Source of the DNA: a bacterium
GTDB lineage: Bacteria > Planctomycetota > SZUA-567
NCBI GenBank assembly: GCA_003245715.1
Contig: QKCJ01000024.1
Location: 124,001 to 188,000 of the forward strand
Reading direction: 5' to 3'
DNA: 64,000 bases
The position numbers and the translations under genes are program-made. Shown piece by piece: positions 32,381-41,144 of the stretch. The notes under the pieces were generated by a model that saw only the letters and a list, made by a program, of their open reading frames with translations, did no database searches and was not told where the DNA came from. Numbering within the stretch: the first letter of the stretch is position 1; every line of letters starts with the position of its first letter.

Positions 32381-34246
32381 CTACCTGCTCTTGCCTAATT
32401 TTTCAGCCATCGCATCCATAAAGGTCAGACCATAATTGTTGATAAGACGCCGCAACTCCTGTAGGCGCAGATTAAACTCCGACCTGTCCTGCGCGTCAAT
32501 TATTTTCTGCACCATATCATAAGCCCGCCCCAGCGCCCACTCCCGGTAGATACTCTGCCCGCCGTAAACCTGACTGCCTTCTGGCCTGAAGTAAAATTCC
32601 CGCACCCCGCCGCTAGCTGACACCCCCATCACCCGAATCACAAAGCTCCCCGGCTCCTGCGAACTGCCGGTAAAAACCACCGGAGTATTTCGATATAAAT
32701 TCGGCAGAACCTGCGGGAAGACCGAATCCGGCTCAAGATTAGTATAACTGCCCACGCAATTTGAGAGTACCGGCTGGTCGTAACGGGTGAAAAAAGTCAG
32801 CAGGTCATTTGACAAATTCAACCCCGGATTATGCCGGGCGAAAAAACCGCGCGAACGGTAAGCAAGAAGACGCAGCAGATCCGCATCGCCCTTATCCCCA
32901 CTCATAAACGTGAAGATCGAGAAGTTGTCACGGCGCTGGCGGCTGAAGCCCTGCACAATCCTGCGCACATCATTTGTACTGTAATTAGCCTTGCCATCAG
33001 AGATCAGAAAGATATTGCAGGGACGCGACGACCCGGGGATGCGGCGCAGAATCACACTTGTCGCATCAAAGAGATCAGTCATGAATTCATTGGCCGGGCG
33101 CTTGATAAACCGGCTTACCGCCTCCTCGTCAAAAGCATCCGCCGAGCGGAAAGAGTAATCGCGGGTAAACGAATAAGTCCGCTCACTGAAAATATAAACA
33201 TTCCAGCGGTCACCACTGCGCAGGCTGGAAAGATACGCCAGCACCGCCGAGCGCGCGGCCTGAATCTGGGCGGTACTGATACTCTGACTCACATCAATCA
33301 GGAATGCGACATCCTTGGAAAGCACCGGCAGCTTGCTCTCAGGGCGCAGACTGAATTCAACACTGAAATAATTCTCTCCACCTCGCTTCTCAAGAAAGAA
33401 ACGCGAACTGATCTCACTGTCAAGCGAAGGATACCCTTCCTCAGGACGGTATTTAACCAGGTCCTGCACCTGCAGGTTAACTTCAGAGGGCAAGGTGAAA
33501 TTGCCACCGGTAAGCTGCGGCTGCACCGCGCCAACCGCGACCTCCGGCAAAGGCCCCTCAGACACACCCGGCTTGAAGTCAAGAATCTCAGGCTTTGGCC
33601 GGATACGTTCAACACTCCCGCCATGCCCTGAAAGCGCATCACCAATCAGCGCCGCCCCGGCCTTGTCTGCGCTGACAACCTTGCGCCGCAGGGCAATCAC
33701 ATCATCGCCGCCCTCACCAATCCCCGGCAACGTACTTCCGGCTATGGCACTAAGACCGCTATCCTCAGGACTAAGCCCCAAAGGCGGCTGCGCCGGCAAT
33801 TCAGGCGGCTGCATGCTGCTTGCAGGAAATTTGTCAAACCCCACCTGCGGCAACTCGGGCATCTGCGGAGCGCGGGCAAATAAACTCTCACTCTGCCCCA
33901 TCGCCATCTCCCCGGCAAGGCTTGTCGCTTCCTGCTGACTGCTGCCGGAAGTGAAAGTGGTAACCGCCGAGAAATCAACCTGAAAAAGTTTCTCCACCTT
34001 CTGGCGGAAATCCCCAAGATCAATAAATGCCATCGTCGAGGCAAGCAGAAACAACCCGGCACAGACCACCGTCGCACCCAGTAATGAGATATAGATTTCC
34101 TGCTTGTGCTGCATTATATTCTTCCAAAACGCCTCAATGAACGCTCCCGGCTTCACACCCCGCGCAAACCACCGCTGTATACAGAAAACCAGAGCCCCCA
34201 AACCAGCCTTTTTCACGGCCGGAGCCAAACGGTAAAAGTTGAGCAT
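32381..34246 (-). CDS. Membrane-anchored VWA-domain protein
   Basis: 621 residues with one membrane segment near the N-terminus (about 52-72, IYISLLGATVVCAGLFLLAS) and a long Pro/Gly-rich region (about 100-270). A von Willebrand A domain (about 315-490) follows, with the metal site in FLIDVSQSIS (DxSxS) and the second part in FLISDGKANYS. A C-terminal helical stretch (about 570-621) ends the protein. VWA domains bind proteins through a metal ion; here the domain faces the periplasm if the anchor is a type II helix. Transcribed with the downstream kinase (57-base gap). It could be a scaffold or sensor for that kinase (inference). Confidence 0.82.
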   Translation of the reverse strand: MLNFYRLAPAVKKAGLGALVFCIQRWFARGVKPGAFIEAFWKNIMQHKQEIYISLLGATVVCAGLFLLASTMAFIDLGDFRQKVEKLFQVDFSAVTTFTSGSSQQEATSLAGEMAMGQSESLFARAPQMPELPQVGFDKFPASSMQPPELPAQPPLGLSPEDSGLSAIAGSTLPGIGEGGDDVIALRRKVVSADKAGAALIGDALSGHGGSVERIRPKPEILDFKPGVSEGPLPEVAVGAVQPQLTGGNFTLPSEVNLQVQDLVKYRPEEGYPSLDSEISSRFFLEKRGGENYFSVEFSLRPESKLPVLSKDVAFLIDVSQSISTAQIQAARSAVLAYLSSLRSGDRWNVYIFSERTYSFTRDYSFRSADAFDEEAVSRFIKRPANEFMTDLFDATSVILRRIPGSSRPCNIFLISDGKANYSTNDVRRIVQGFSRQRRDNFSIFTFMSGDKGDADLLRLLAYRSRGFFARHNPGLNLSNDLLTFFTRYDQPVLSNCVGSYTNLEPDSVFPQVLPNLYRNTPVVFTGSSQEPGSFVIRVMGVSASGGVREFYFRPEGSQVYGGQSIYREWALGRAYDMVQKIIDAQDRSEFNLRLQELRRLINNYGLTFMDAMAEKLGKSR

Positions 34247-34579
34247 ATTCTACACGTAACGCACTACGACACAATCATTTTATTTTTTATCACCGTTAAT
34301 ATGATCCCCGCAAATTAACCCAATTCCAACACCCGCCCCATGGAAAACCGACACAATATGGGTAATTTGAGAAAAGTTACAAAAAAGAATTGATTCTCGA
34401 CCAACTTTTACCGATACTACATATAGGATTAATAAGATTTGAATAAAACCCGGAATACTAAAATACAACAAGATAACGGGAATGTTCCCGATATTACAGG
34501 GGGAGATGATAAGTACGTTCATCTCAATTCTTGCGGAAGTGCAAGCTCCGCGGGAAGAAAAGAACAGGAGATAAGTGCC
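34247..34579. other. Leader region of the small Cys-rich protein gene, with palindromes
   Basis: No gene accepted. An exact inverted repeat CGGGAA-TG-TTCCCG lies at 34477-34490, a possible operator or hairpin. A second hairpin can form from GCGGA and TCCGC near 34530-34550. A frame could extend upstream to a TTG at 34439, but it has no ribosome site and the palindromes fall within it, so I read it as an untranslated leader. Confidence 0.4.
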
Positions 34580-34765
34580 ATGGCTGTGCAAACGGGGGGA
34601 GCAGTAAATGTTGCTACCAGTACGCCTATTCAGTGCCTTGATTGCTCCATGTTTCTGGGTTCAGGCGTTACCGGCGGCAGGTGCCGCAATCATCCGGAGG
34701 GTATCCCGGGCGAGAAACGAACGAGTCTGTGCCTGCAGCATGAATACCGCCTCAGGTTCCGCTGA
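34580..34765 (+). CDS. Small Cys-rich, probably zinc-binding protein
   Basis: 61 residues from ATG 34580, with AGGAG nine bases upstream. It contains QCLDCSMFLGSGVTGGRCRNHPEG and SLCLQHEY: four cysteines (CxxC, then C, then C) with two nearby His, a likely single Zn or Fe site. I do not recognise the family. It has its own leader with palindromes and its own terminator (34826-34867), so it is probably a separately regulated small protein. Alternatively translation starts at TTG 34439, giving 108 residues. Confidence 0.6.
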   Translation: MAVQTGGAVNVATSTPIQCLDCSMFLGSGVTGGRCRNHPEGIPGEKRTSLCLQHEYRLRFR

Positions 34766-35146
34766 CAGATACTGATTCTGCAGCGTTTTTTATTGCCTTT
34801 TTCAGGGCGATACTGGCGGTAGTTCAAATAAATGTCTCCGATGTCGGCGGGGGCATTTATTTTTTTGCGCAAAAAATACCTTATAAAAACCCATAATACG
34901 CGGCCATTAATAGAACAAAATAACTGCCACACAGCTAGCGAAGTTGCGCTCAAACCTGCCATGTTTGCCGGGGTATGGGGTGGGCAGTCCCATACGTTTA
35001 ACAAACAAATCCAAAAAAAAATTTCATAACTCCAACGCCATTAAATAATATTTTTCCGGCAATTTCATTTTTCATATTCCGCATTATACATATACTCTTA
35101 TCCCTGAAAATTAATCATGCAGAATAACCGTAAAATTGGAGCAAAA
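34766..35146. other. Gene-free region before the purine nucleoside phosphorylase gene
   Basis: No gene. It contains the terminator at 34826-34867 and then AT-rich sequence leading to punA. The ribosome site GGAG of punA lies at its end. No clear promoter with both boxes was found. Confidence 0.35.
34826..34867 (+). terminator. Rho-independent terminator after the small Cys-rich gene
   Basis: AAATAAATG (34826-34834) pairs exactly with CATTTATTT (34854-34862), with further pairing of the CC/GG region inside. A run of T follows to 34866. It can work on the plus strand to end the small-protein transcript. Confidence 0.7.
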
Positions 35147-35950
35147 ATGTCAGAAATAAGCGCAAAACATATCAGGGAAATCACCGGCGGCAAAACTGAA
35201 ACAGCAATCGTTCTCGGCTCGGGGCTTAACTTTTACGGCGAGCAGATTGATTCGGCTAAGGTCATCCCCTATCAGGAAATACCGGATTTTCCCGTCTCAA
35301 CCGCTCCCGGACACAAGGGGCAGCTAATCAGCGCCAATATTAGCGGCAAACCGGTTCTGCTGATGCAGGGACGCTTTCATCTCTATGAAGGATATGATGT
35401 TACAGTTATTACCGATGTCATCCGCTCACTCAAACTTGCCGGCATCAAGCGGCTACTCCTGACCAATGCCTCCGGCGGCATCAATGAAAACTTCCGCCCG
35501 GCGGAACTGATGCTGATAACCGACCACATCAACCTGACTGGTCGCAACCCGCTTATCGGCGCCAATGACGAGAGTATCGGACTGCGTTTTCCCGATATGA
35601 GCAAGGCGTATTCACCAAAACTCCGTGAAACCATGCTGCAGGCCGCGGAAAACTGCAGAGTTAAGCTCCATCAGGGCGTTTATATCGGTGTAACCGGGCC
35701 AAGTTTTGAGACTCCGGCAGAAATCAGAATGATGCGAACAATGGGCGCGGACGCGGTTGGCATGTCGACAGTTCTTGAAGCAATCGCGGCGGTTCACGGC
35801 GGCATGGAGGTCTGCGGGCTGTCATTTATCAGCAACCTCGCTGCCGGAATTTTAGACCAGCCGATAACCTGTGAGGAGGTTATGGAAGAGGCGGAGAAGG
35901 TCAAGCCGGTGGTTGCCAAACTGCTTGAGGAATTTATCAGCCTCCTCTGA
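35147..35950 (+). CDS. punA: Purine nucleoside phosphorylase (class II, PunA type)
   Basis: Splits purine nucleosides with phosphate to give free base and (deoxy)ribose 1-phosphate, for nucleoside salvage. 267 residues from ATG 35147, chosen because GGAG lies 7 bases upstream; an in-frame ATG at 35117 has none. Motifs typical of the trimeric class: IVLGSGLN, the phosphate site in GRFHLYEGY, LTNASGGIN, GPSFETPAEIRMMR and GMSTVLEAIAAVH. No membrane or signal segments. It stands alone, with no nucleoside transporter nearby. Confidence 0.93.
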   Translation: MSEISAKHIREITGGKTETAIVLGSGLNFYGEQIDSAKVIPYQEIPDFPVSTAPGHKGQLISANISGKPVLLMQGRFHLYEGYDVTVITDVIRSLKLAGIKRLLLTNASGGINENFRPAELMLITDHINLTGRNPLIGANDESIGLRFPDMSKAYSPKLRETMLQAAENCRVKLHQGVYIGVTGPSFETPAEIRMMRTMGADAVGMSTVLEAIAAVHGGMEVCGLSFISNLAAGILDQPITCEEVMEEAEKVKPVVAKLLEEFISLL

Positions 35951-35973
35951 TTTCAGCAAAATTAATGACGACA

Positions 35974-36007
35974 TAAAAAATTCCATGCTCAAAAATGAGC
36001 ATGGAAT
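35974..36007 (-). terminator. Terminator of ilvN
   Basis: ATTCCATGCTC (35980-35990) and GAGCATGGAAT (35997-36007) form a perfect 11-bp stem with a six-base loop. On the minus strand the stem is followed by TTTTTT, so it ends the ilvN transcript. It lies between the convergent punA and ilvN genes. Confidence 0.85.
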
Positions 36008-36045
36008 AATCAAATTTGATTATTTGGAAACCCGGGGCGAGTATT

Positions 36046-36522
36046 TTACTCGGTTCTAGCCATCGCCACGCGGCCTGTGCGCATCATCTCAACAATGCCA
36101 AACGGATTGAGCATCTTGACAAAACGGGCAAGTTTATCCTGGTCGCCGGTGAGTTCGAGAATAACCGCTTTTTCAGCCATATCCAGAATATTAGCTCCAA
36201 AAACCTCAGCTATGGTACAAACTTCAGTACGCTTGGCCGAAGTCGTCTTGACCTTAACCAGCATCAGGTCACGAACCACGCAGGGAGTATCGCGGAAATC
36301 CTGTACCCGTATGGTATCAACGAGTTTACTGAGCTGCTTGCGGACCTGTTCAAGAATGGCATCATCACCAGGCACCACCACCGTCATACGGCTGACATCA
36401 GGGTCTTCAGTCTCACCAACCGCAAGAGACTCGATATTGAAACCACGCGCAGAAAAAAGCCCCGCAACCCGTGCAAGAACACCCGGCTTGTTGCGCACCA
36501 ACGCTGAAATTACATGCCTCAT
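36046..36522 (-). CDS. ilvN: Acetolactate synthase small regulatory subunit (IlvN/IlvH)
   Basis: 158 residues from ATG 36522 (AGGA upstream); the longer frame to 36591 lacks a ribosome site. The N-terminal ACT domain (about 1-75) has HVISALVRNKPGVLARVAGLFSARGFNIESL-type residues (quoted motif NKPGVLARVAGLF) that bind valine, and a C-terminal domain completes the subunit. It controls acetohydroxyacid synthase in branched-chain amino acid synthesis. The large catalytic subunit ilvB is not adjacent, which is unusual. An acetolactate decarboxylase is present at 55956, so acetolactate is a metabolite of interest in this organism. Confidence 0.93.
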   Translation of the reverse strand: MRHVISALVRNKPGVLARVAGLFSARGFNIESLAVGETEDPDVSRMTVVVPGDDAILEQVRKQLSKLVDTIRVQDFRDTPCVVRDLMLVKVKTTSAKRTEVCTIAEVFGANILDMAEKAVILELTGDQDKLARFVKMLNPFGIVEMMRTGRVAMARTE

Positions 36523-36938
36523 TTTAGCATCCTGTCTATATCCAGATAATCGACAAATAGCCCTAATACATTCCTTGCCAATGAGTTGCAAACCAGATAA
36601 GCGAAAAACGCCTGCGAGATCAGGTTTACCGGCAACAAAAAAGAGCTACAAACTCAATCTATTTTCCGTAAGCAGAAAAAAAACGCAAGCATATTTTTTC
36701 AGTATAAACCAAATTTATCATTATTATACAGGCTGAATACTGCGCAGGAAAAAACGGAAAGAAGCATTAACCCCAGTATTTATGCCAGCATATAAAGCCT
36801 AAGTAACGCAATAAATCACTCGCAAAGGTTATTATTACAAATTCGATTGTGTTTATAATCAACCATTGCCCTACTCCTTGCCTTCCCTATAATAATCAAT
36901 ATAATATCGGTAACGCCACAACACGAAAGCGAGAAATA
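36523..36938. other. Divergent intergenic region between ilvN and bioB
   Basis: No gene. It has TATAAT at 36854-36859 (plus strand, toward bioB) and at 36728-36723 (minus strand, toward ilvN), each without a convincing -35. No BirA-type operator (TTGTAAACC and its inverted copy) was recognised. Confidence 0.35.
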
Positions 36939-37916
36939 ATGAGCATCAACAACCTGAACGAAATCACCCTTGAGGCAATCGACGGCCAAGGCTGCAGCCG
37001 CGAAAACGCCCTCAAGCTGGCAACCGAATGCGGCCTGGATGAGCTGAAAGATAGCGCAACCAAGATCCGCGAACACTTTTTTAATAACAAAGTCAACCTC
37101 TGCGTTATCATTAATGCCAGAAGCGGCGCGTGCGTTGAGGATTGCCGGTACTGCTCACAGAGCGCGCATAATGATTCACCGGTGGAGATTTATGACCTGC
37201 TGCCGGAAGAGAAGATTGTTGGCGAGGCAAAAAAACTATCCGCGTCGGGAGCGAAAAATTACGGCGTTGTCACCAGCGGCGCGACGGTTGAGGGTGAGGA
37301 CCTTAATAAATTATGCGAGACCCTTGGCAAGATTCCGGCCGAGAGCGGGCTGCAGCCCTGCGCTTCATTGGGGCGGTTTAATGAAGAGAAGCTCACGAAA
37401 TTAAAAAATGCGGGACTCGCGCGCTACCACCATAACCTTGAAACCTCGAAGAATTTTTACCCTGAAATCTGCACGACGCACGACTGGTCTGAGCGGGTGG
37501 ATACGGTCAGGGCGGCGTTTGCGGCGGGCCTTGATGTCTGCAGCGGCGGGCTATTTGGCCTTGGCGAGAGTTGGGAGGACCGGATTGATCTGGCGATAAC
37601 TATCCGCGAACTTGGCGTGAAAAATGTGCCGCTCAACTTTCTGCACTCGCATCCGGGAACACCGATGGCGAATCACCCTCCGCTGACGACCGATGAGGCT
37701 CTGCGCATTATTGCGGTATACCGCCATCTGCTGCCAGACGCGACGCTGCGGGTCTGTGGGGGTAGGCCGAAGATTCTCAATGAGCGTCAGGGCGAGATCT
37801 TTGCCTACGGCGCCAACGCGATGATGACCGGTAATTATCTTACCACCAGCGGCATTACACCGGAAAAAGATCTTGAAATGATAAAGTCTTTGGGGCTTAA
37901 AATCGATAAAGAGTAG
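36939..37916 (+). CDS. bioB: Biotin synthase, radical SAM, variant auxiliary-cluster residues
   Basis: Inserts sulfur into dethiobiotin to make biotin. 325 residues from ATG 36939 (GAGAAATA upstream). The radical SAM cluster site is GACVEDCRYCSQS (Cys65, Cys69, Cys72). The auxiliary-cluster region differs from the E. coli type: the Cys of FCMGAAW is absent (KNYGVVTSG, Gly109), Cys141 (QPCASLG) and Cys201 (DVCSGGLFGLGE) are kept, Arg271 is kept, and an extra Cys273 occurs in LRVCGGRPK. Such changes fit the variant BioB of obligate anaerobes that is reported to use a different auxiliary Fe-S cluster. No bioA/bioD/bioF are in the window. Confidence 0.9.
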   Translation: MSINNLNEITLEAIDGQGCSRENALKLATECGLDELKDSATKIREHFFNNKVNLCVIINARSGACVEDCRYCSQSAHNDSPVEIYDLLPEEKIVGEAKKLSASGAKNYGVVTSGATVEGEDLNKLCETLGKIPAESGLQPCASLGRFNEEKLTKLKNAGLARYHHNLETSKNFYPEICTTHDWSERVDTVRAAFAAGLDVCSGGLFGLGESWEDRIDLAITIRELGVKNVPLNFLHSHPGTPMANHPPLTTDEALRIIAVYRHLLPDATLRVCGGRPKILNERQGEIFAYGANAMMTGNYLTTSGITPEKDLEMIKSLGLKIDKE

Positions 37917-38011
37917 TAGTTTATAACTAACTGGCAGATAATTTTTATTGCCGCTTTATCTTTTAAGCTTCCTGCGGCGGCTTTGACCGTCCTGCAAAAA
38001 AAGGCGGATTT

Positions 38012-38461
38012 ATGCATAATATCCTTGTACTTAATGGTCCGAATTTGAATCTTCTGGGAAAACGCGAGCCGGGCATTTACGGTTCTCTCACTCTTGAGGA
38101 GATCAACGGGCAGTTGCGTCTTGAGGCTGAAAACCTTGGCCTGAGCATTAGCTTCATGCAGTCCAACCATGAAGGCGAACTTGTAACCGCCATCCAGAAA
38201 GCCGAGGAAGAAGGCATTACCGGAGTTATCTTCAACGCCGGTGCCTACACCCATACCAGCGTTGCGCTGCGGGACGCGATTGCGGGGGTCAAGACTCCGG
38301 TAATCGAGGTGCATCTCTCAAACCCGCACGCCCGTGAGGAGTTCAGGCATGTCTCGTATATTTCTCCGGTCTGTATCGGCACCATCTGCGGCTTTGGCCG
38401 TGAGAGCTATTCTCTGGCACTGACCCATTTTTCAAAGACGTCAGCTGAAAGCGGGAAATAG
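38012..38461 (+). CDS. aroQ: 3-dehydroquinate dehydratase, type II
   Basis: Third step of the shikimate pathway, converting 3-dehydroquinate to 3-dehydroshikimate. 149 residues, the usual length of the dodecameric type II enzyme. Catalytic elements are [18 protein letters not shown] (Arg and the essential Tyr), [23 protein letters not shown] and [17 protein letters not shown] (His). AAGGCGG precedes the ATG. The gene lies 95 bases after bioB on the same strand, perhaps co-transcribed; no other shikimate gene is present. Confidence 0.95.
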   Translation: MHNILVLNGPNLNLLGKREPGIYGSLTLEEINGQLRLEAENLGLSISFMQSNHEGELVTAIQKAEEEGITGVIFNAGAYTHTSVALRDAIAGVKTPVIEVHLSNPHAREEFRHVSYISPVCIGTICGFGRESYSLALTHFSKTSAESGK

Positions 38462-38511
38462 TCAGAGAACGGCATGGGGCTGAAGTTGCAGCAGAGTAAA
38501 ATGATTAAAAG

Positions 38512-38545
38512 ACTCACGCTCTAATCGAGGGTGAGTTTTCTTTTG
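38512..38545 (+). terminator. Terminator after aroQ, overlapping the end of the epimerase gene
   Basis: ACTCAC (38512-38517) pairs with GTGAGT (38531-38536), extended by CTC/GAG inside the loop. TTTTCTTTT follows. It ends the bioB-aroQ direction while lying within the 3' end of the convergent epimerase gene. Confidence 0.65.
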
Positions 38546-39642
38546 CAGGTCTTGCCAAGTGACGGGCTGCTAAGGTATACGCCAAGGCCGGGGTTTGACA
38601 CCTGCGCAGAGCCGACGCCGAAGTACCCGGCCGGGCCGCCCCGGAAAGGGTCTGGCTTGAGAAATAGTCGTGGGAAAGCGTACTCAACGTGGGTAAAGTC
38701 CGTCAGGGTGCTGGCAGCTCTGCCGGCGGCCTGCAAGAGCGAGGTCTCACCAACGAGCGAGCCAAGGTGCAGCGCGATATTATTAGCCCCGGCAAGCTTT
38801 ATCATCGCCCGCATACCGGTAAATCCGCCAACCTTGGCCAGACGGACATTCCAGAGATCAGCCGCGCCCATGTCAATTAATGCCCGCGCATCAGCCAGAG
38901 TGCAGAGCGACTCATCCGCCATCACCCGCAGGCCGCTTTCTTTCCTGAAACGGGCAAGGTCTTCAATATTATCAACCGGTTGCTCCACCGAACTGACCGA
39001 GAACGCACGCAGAGTATCAGCCGCCGCCAGTGCCTGGTCGATACTCCAGCCGCCGTTTGAATCAACGCGCAGATCCTTGTCGGCACCGATATAACGACGA
39101 ACCAGCGACAAGGTCTCGCGGTCATGGCCAAGGCCGGTCTTGACCTTGAAATCAGTAAAACCAAGGGCGCGGAAAAGGATGGCCTTCAGGGCTGTCTTTT
39201 TACCTTTGCCACCACCAAGCGGGGCGCTCAATCTGACCTTTTTAGCTTTACCGCCAATAAATTCAACCAAAGATTTGCCGTTTATCTTTGCCGCCAGATC
39301 ATGCAGGGCAAGATCAACCCCGGCGTATGAGGCGGTCTTTCGTGCAGCGTCAGCCTGAAGGTAAAACTCATGAAGCTGCGCGGAAAATGCTGCATAGTCG
39401 GTAGAAAAATCCGTATCGCGCAAGGCCGGCCACCAGAGAGACAGGATATCCTCCCAGGCAGAAGAGATGCTTTCACCGGTAAGGTAGGCGCGCGGAACAA
39501 TCTCCCCCCAACCCAATGTGCCATCCTCGGCAACCAGACGCAGCAGGATAATATTGCCGCATTTGCGGTCCGCCAGAGCATGCCGGAAGGAAAAACGGAA
39601 AGGGATCTCAAGCTCAAAAAGTTCTACTCTCTGGATTCTCAT
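38521..39642 (-). CDS. Enolase-superfamily dipeptide epimerase (L-Ala-D/L-Glu epimerase-like)
   Basis: 373-residue member of the muconate-lactonizing subgroup of the enolase superfamily. The capping domain (about 1-120) has RQRVELF-like strands and FRFSFRHALADRK. The barrel shows the KxK pair in DFKVKTGLG, the metal ligands in RVDSNGGWS, SVEQPVDN and VMADESLC, and the opposite lysine in NVRLAKVGGF. This arrangement suits 1,1-proton transfer, as in L-Ala-D/L-Glu epimerase used to recycle murein peptides. Other dipeptides are possible. The start has only a weak ribosome site. It sits alone. Confidence 0.83.
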   Translation of the reverse strand: MRIQRVELFELEIPFRFSFRHALADRKCGNIILLRLVAEDGTLGWGEIVPRAYLTGESISSAWEDILSLWWPALRDTDFSTDYAAFSAQLHEFYLQADAARKTASYAGVDLALHDLAAKINGKSLVEFIGGKAKKVRLSAPLGGGKGKKTALKAILFRALGFTDFKVKTGLGHDRETLSLVRRYIGADKDLRVDSNGGWSIDQALAAADTLRAFSVSSVEQPVDNIEDLARFRKESGLRVMADESLCTLADARALIDMGAADLWNVRLAKVGGFTGMRAMIKLAGANNIALHLGSLVGETSLLQAAGRAASTLTDFTHVEYAFPRLFLKPDPFRGGPAGYFGVGSAQVSNPGLGVYLSSPSLGKTCKRKLTLD

Positions 39643-39885
39643 TCAAACCAGCTTTCATCAGGAAAAACAAAATCAATAAGCACCATTTTAATCTGATATT
39701 CATTAAAAGCAAGACATATACCGCCTTTCAAAATTCCCGGCAGAAAACAGGGCTGGAAAAACTTAAATTTCTGTCGTAAATTCAAAATCTGAATAATTTT
39801 ATTTTTCTTGTGCGAAAAAGAAAATAACCTTGATAAAGAATTTGATCTGTGCTTAAATATAGTTGTATCCTATTTTTACTCATTT

Positions 39886-41103
39886 ATGAATGGATTATTA
39901 TCCGTGACTGACTTTTCTTCAATCCGTTGTCTGTTAGTAGAGGACGAATCATTCCAGCAGGAAATTGCTGTTGTCGTTCTTAAACAGGCGGGGATAAATG
40001 ACATTTCAGTGGCAACCGACGGCCTTAAGGCTGTAGCGATGCTGGAGAAAGCGCAGGAAAAGGGCGCCCCATTTGAGCTTATTATTTCCGACCTTGGATT
40101 GCCTAATATGGATGGCGTTGAATTTATCCGTCATCTGGCAAACAACAATGTCAACTCAGGCATTATCATTATCAGTTCAATGGACAAGAAAATTATTGAT
40201 ACGGTGGAACTGGTTGCAAAGACACACGCGCTTAATATCCTCGGCTCAATCGAAAAGCCACTCAAACCCGCGGCAATCAAAGATCTCCTGACAAACATGA
40301 GCTGCACTATCACCCCAAAACAAAAGAGTGACAGCTATTCACTGGATGCTACAGACCTTCAGAATGCTATTGAACAAATGCATATTGAATCTTTTTTTCA
40401 GCCGAAATTCCACTTCAGCAATAAATCAGTGGCTGGCATGGAAGCACTCGCGCGCTGGCGCGACCCTGATCTTGGTTTTATCAGCCCCAATGTATTTATA
40501 CCGCTGGCTGAAAACAACGGGCTGATTTCACTGCTTACCGAGAGAATTCTAGAATGCGCAATTTCCGGAGCGTCACCGCTTATTGCGGCTAATCTTGTAC
40601 CGTCAGTCTCAATCAATGTCTCTGTTGACCTGCTGGATTCACTGAGCTTTCCGGATTATGTTTACAATATGACCAGAAAGTACGGCTTGGAACCAAAGGC
40701 TGTAGTTCTGGAAGTGACAGAGAGCCGGGGCATCTCTGACCTGGCCAAGGCGCTGGACAGTCTGGTGCGCCTGCGCATGAAGGGGTTCCGCCTCTCGCTT
40801 GATGATTACGGAACAGGCAGCTCTACACTTGAGCAGCTTTCACGAATACCTTTCAGCGAGCTTAAAATTGACCAGTCCTTTGTTACCGGCACCTGGGAAA
40901 AATCCGAGCAGCGGATCATTCTTGAGTCTACGGTAACGATGGGGCGCAACCTTGGCCTCTCTATTGTTGCTGAAGGAATTGAAACCACCGAGGACTGGAA
41001 CTATATTTCATCGCTTGGCTGTGACGAGGGACAGGGCTTTCTCATGTGCCGTCCGCTTCCGGTTTCAGACCTGGCGCCGTTTCTGGCCGGTTCATCCTGG
41101 TAG
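39886..41103 (+). CDS. Response regulator with EAL domain, c-di-GMP phosphodiesterase
   Basis: Receiver domain (about 12-135) with acidic pocket LVEDES and phosphoacceptor Asp69 in IISDLGLP, followed by an EAL domain (about 165-400). The EAL active site looks complete: GMEALARW, SINVSVD, LEVTES, SLDDYGTGSS, LKIDQSF, VAEGIET and DEGQGFL. Phosphorylation should control breakdown of c-di-GMP. I take ATG 39886; an in-frame TTG at 39808 and a GTG at 39904 are alternatives, and no start has a strong ribosome site. The next gene, 41 bases on, is a hybrid histidine kinase with a LOV-like PAS domain, so the two probably form one pathway. Confidence 0.88.
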   Translation: MNGLLSVTDFSSIRCLLVEDESFQQEIAVVVLKQAGINDISVATDGLKAVAMLEKAQEKGAPFELIISDLGLPNMDGVEFIRHLANNNVNSGIIIISSMDKKIIDTVELVAKTHALNILGSIEKPLKPAAIKDLLTNMSCTITPKQKSDSYSLDATDLQNAIEQMHIESFFQPKFHFSNKSVAGMEALARWRDPDLGFISPNVFIPLAENNGLISLLTERILECAISGASPLIAANLVPSVSINVSVDLLDSLSFPDYVYNMTRKYGLEPKAVVLEVTESRGISDLAKALDSLVRLRMKGFRLSLDDYGTGSSTLEQLSRIPFSELKIDQSFVTGTWEKSEQRIILESTVTMGRNLGLSIVAEGIETTEDWNYISSLGCDEGQGFLMCRPLPVSDLAPFLAGSSW

Positions 41104-41144
41104 CCAGCAAACCGGGCTCACAGACAAACAGATAGAAATCCGCC

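Noticed and set aside
32831-33631. 266-residue plus-strand open frame
   Set aside because: Antisense to the VWA-domain gene; basic, repeat-free sequence typical of a shadow frame.
36523-36938. BirA operator upstream of bioB
   Set aside because: The GGTT and AACC pieces present are in the wrong order and spacing for the known TTGTAAACC inverted repeat.
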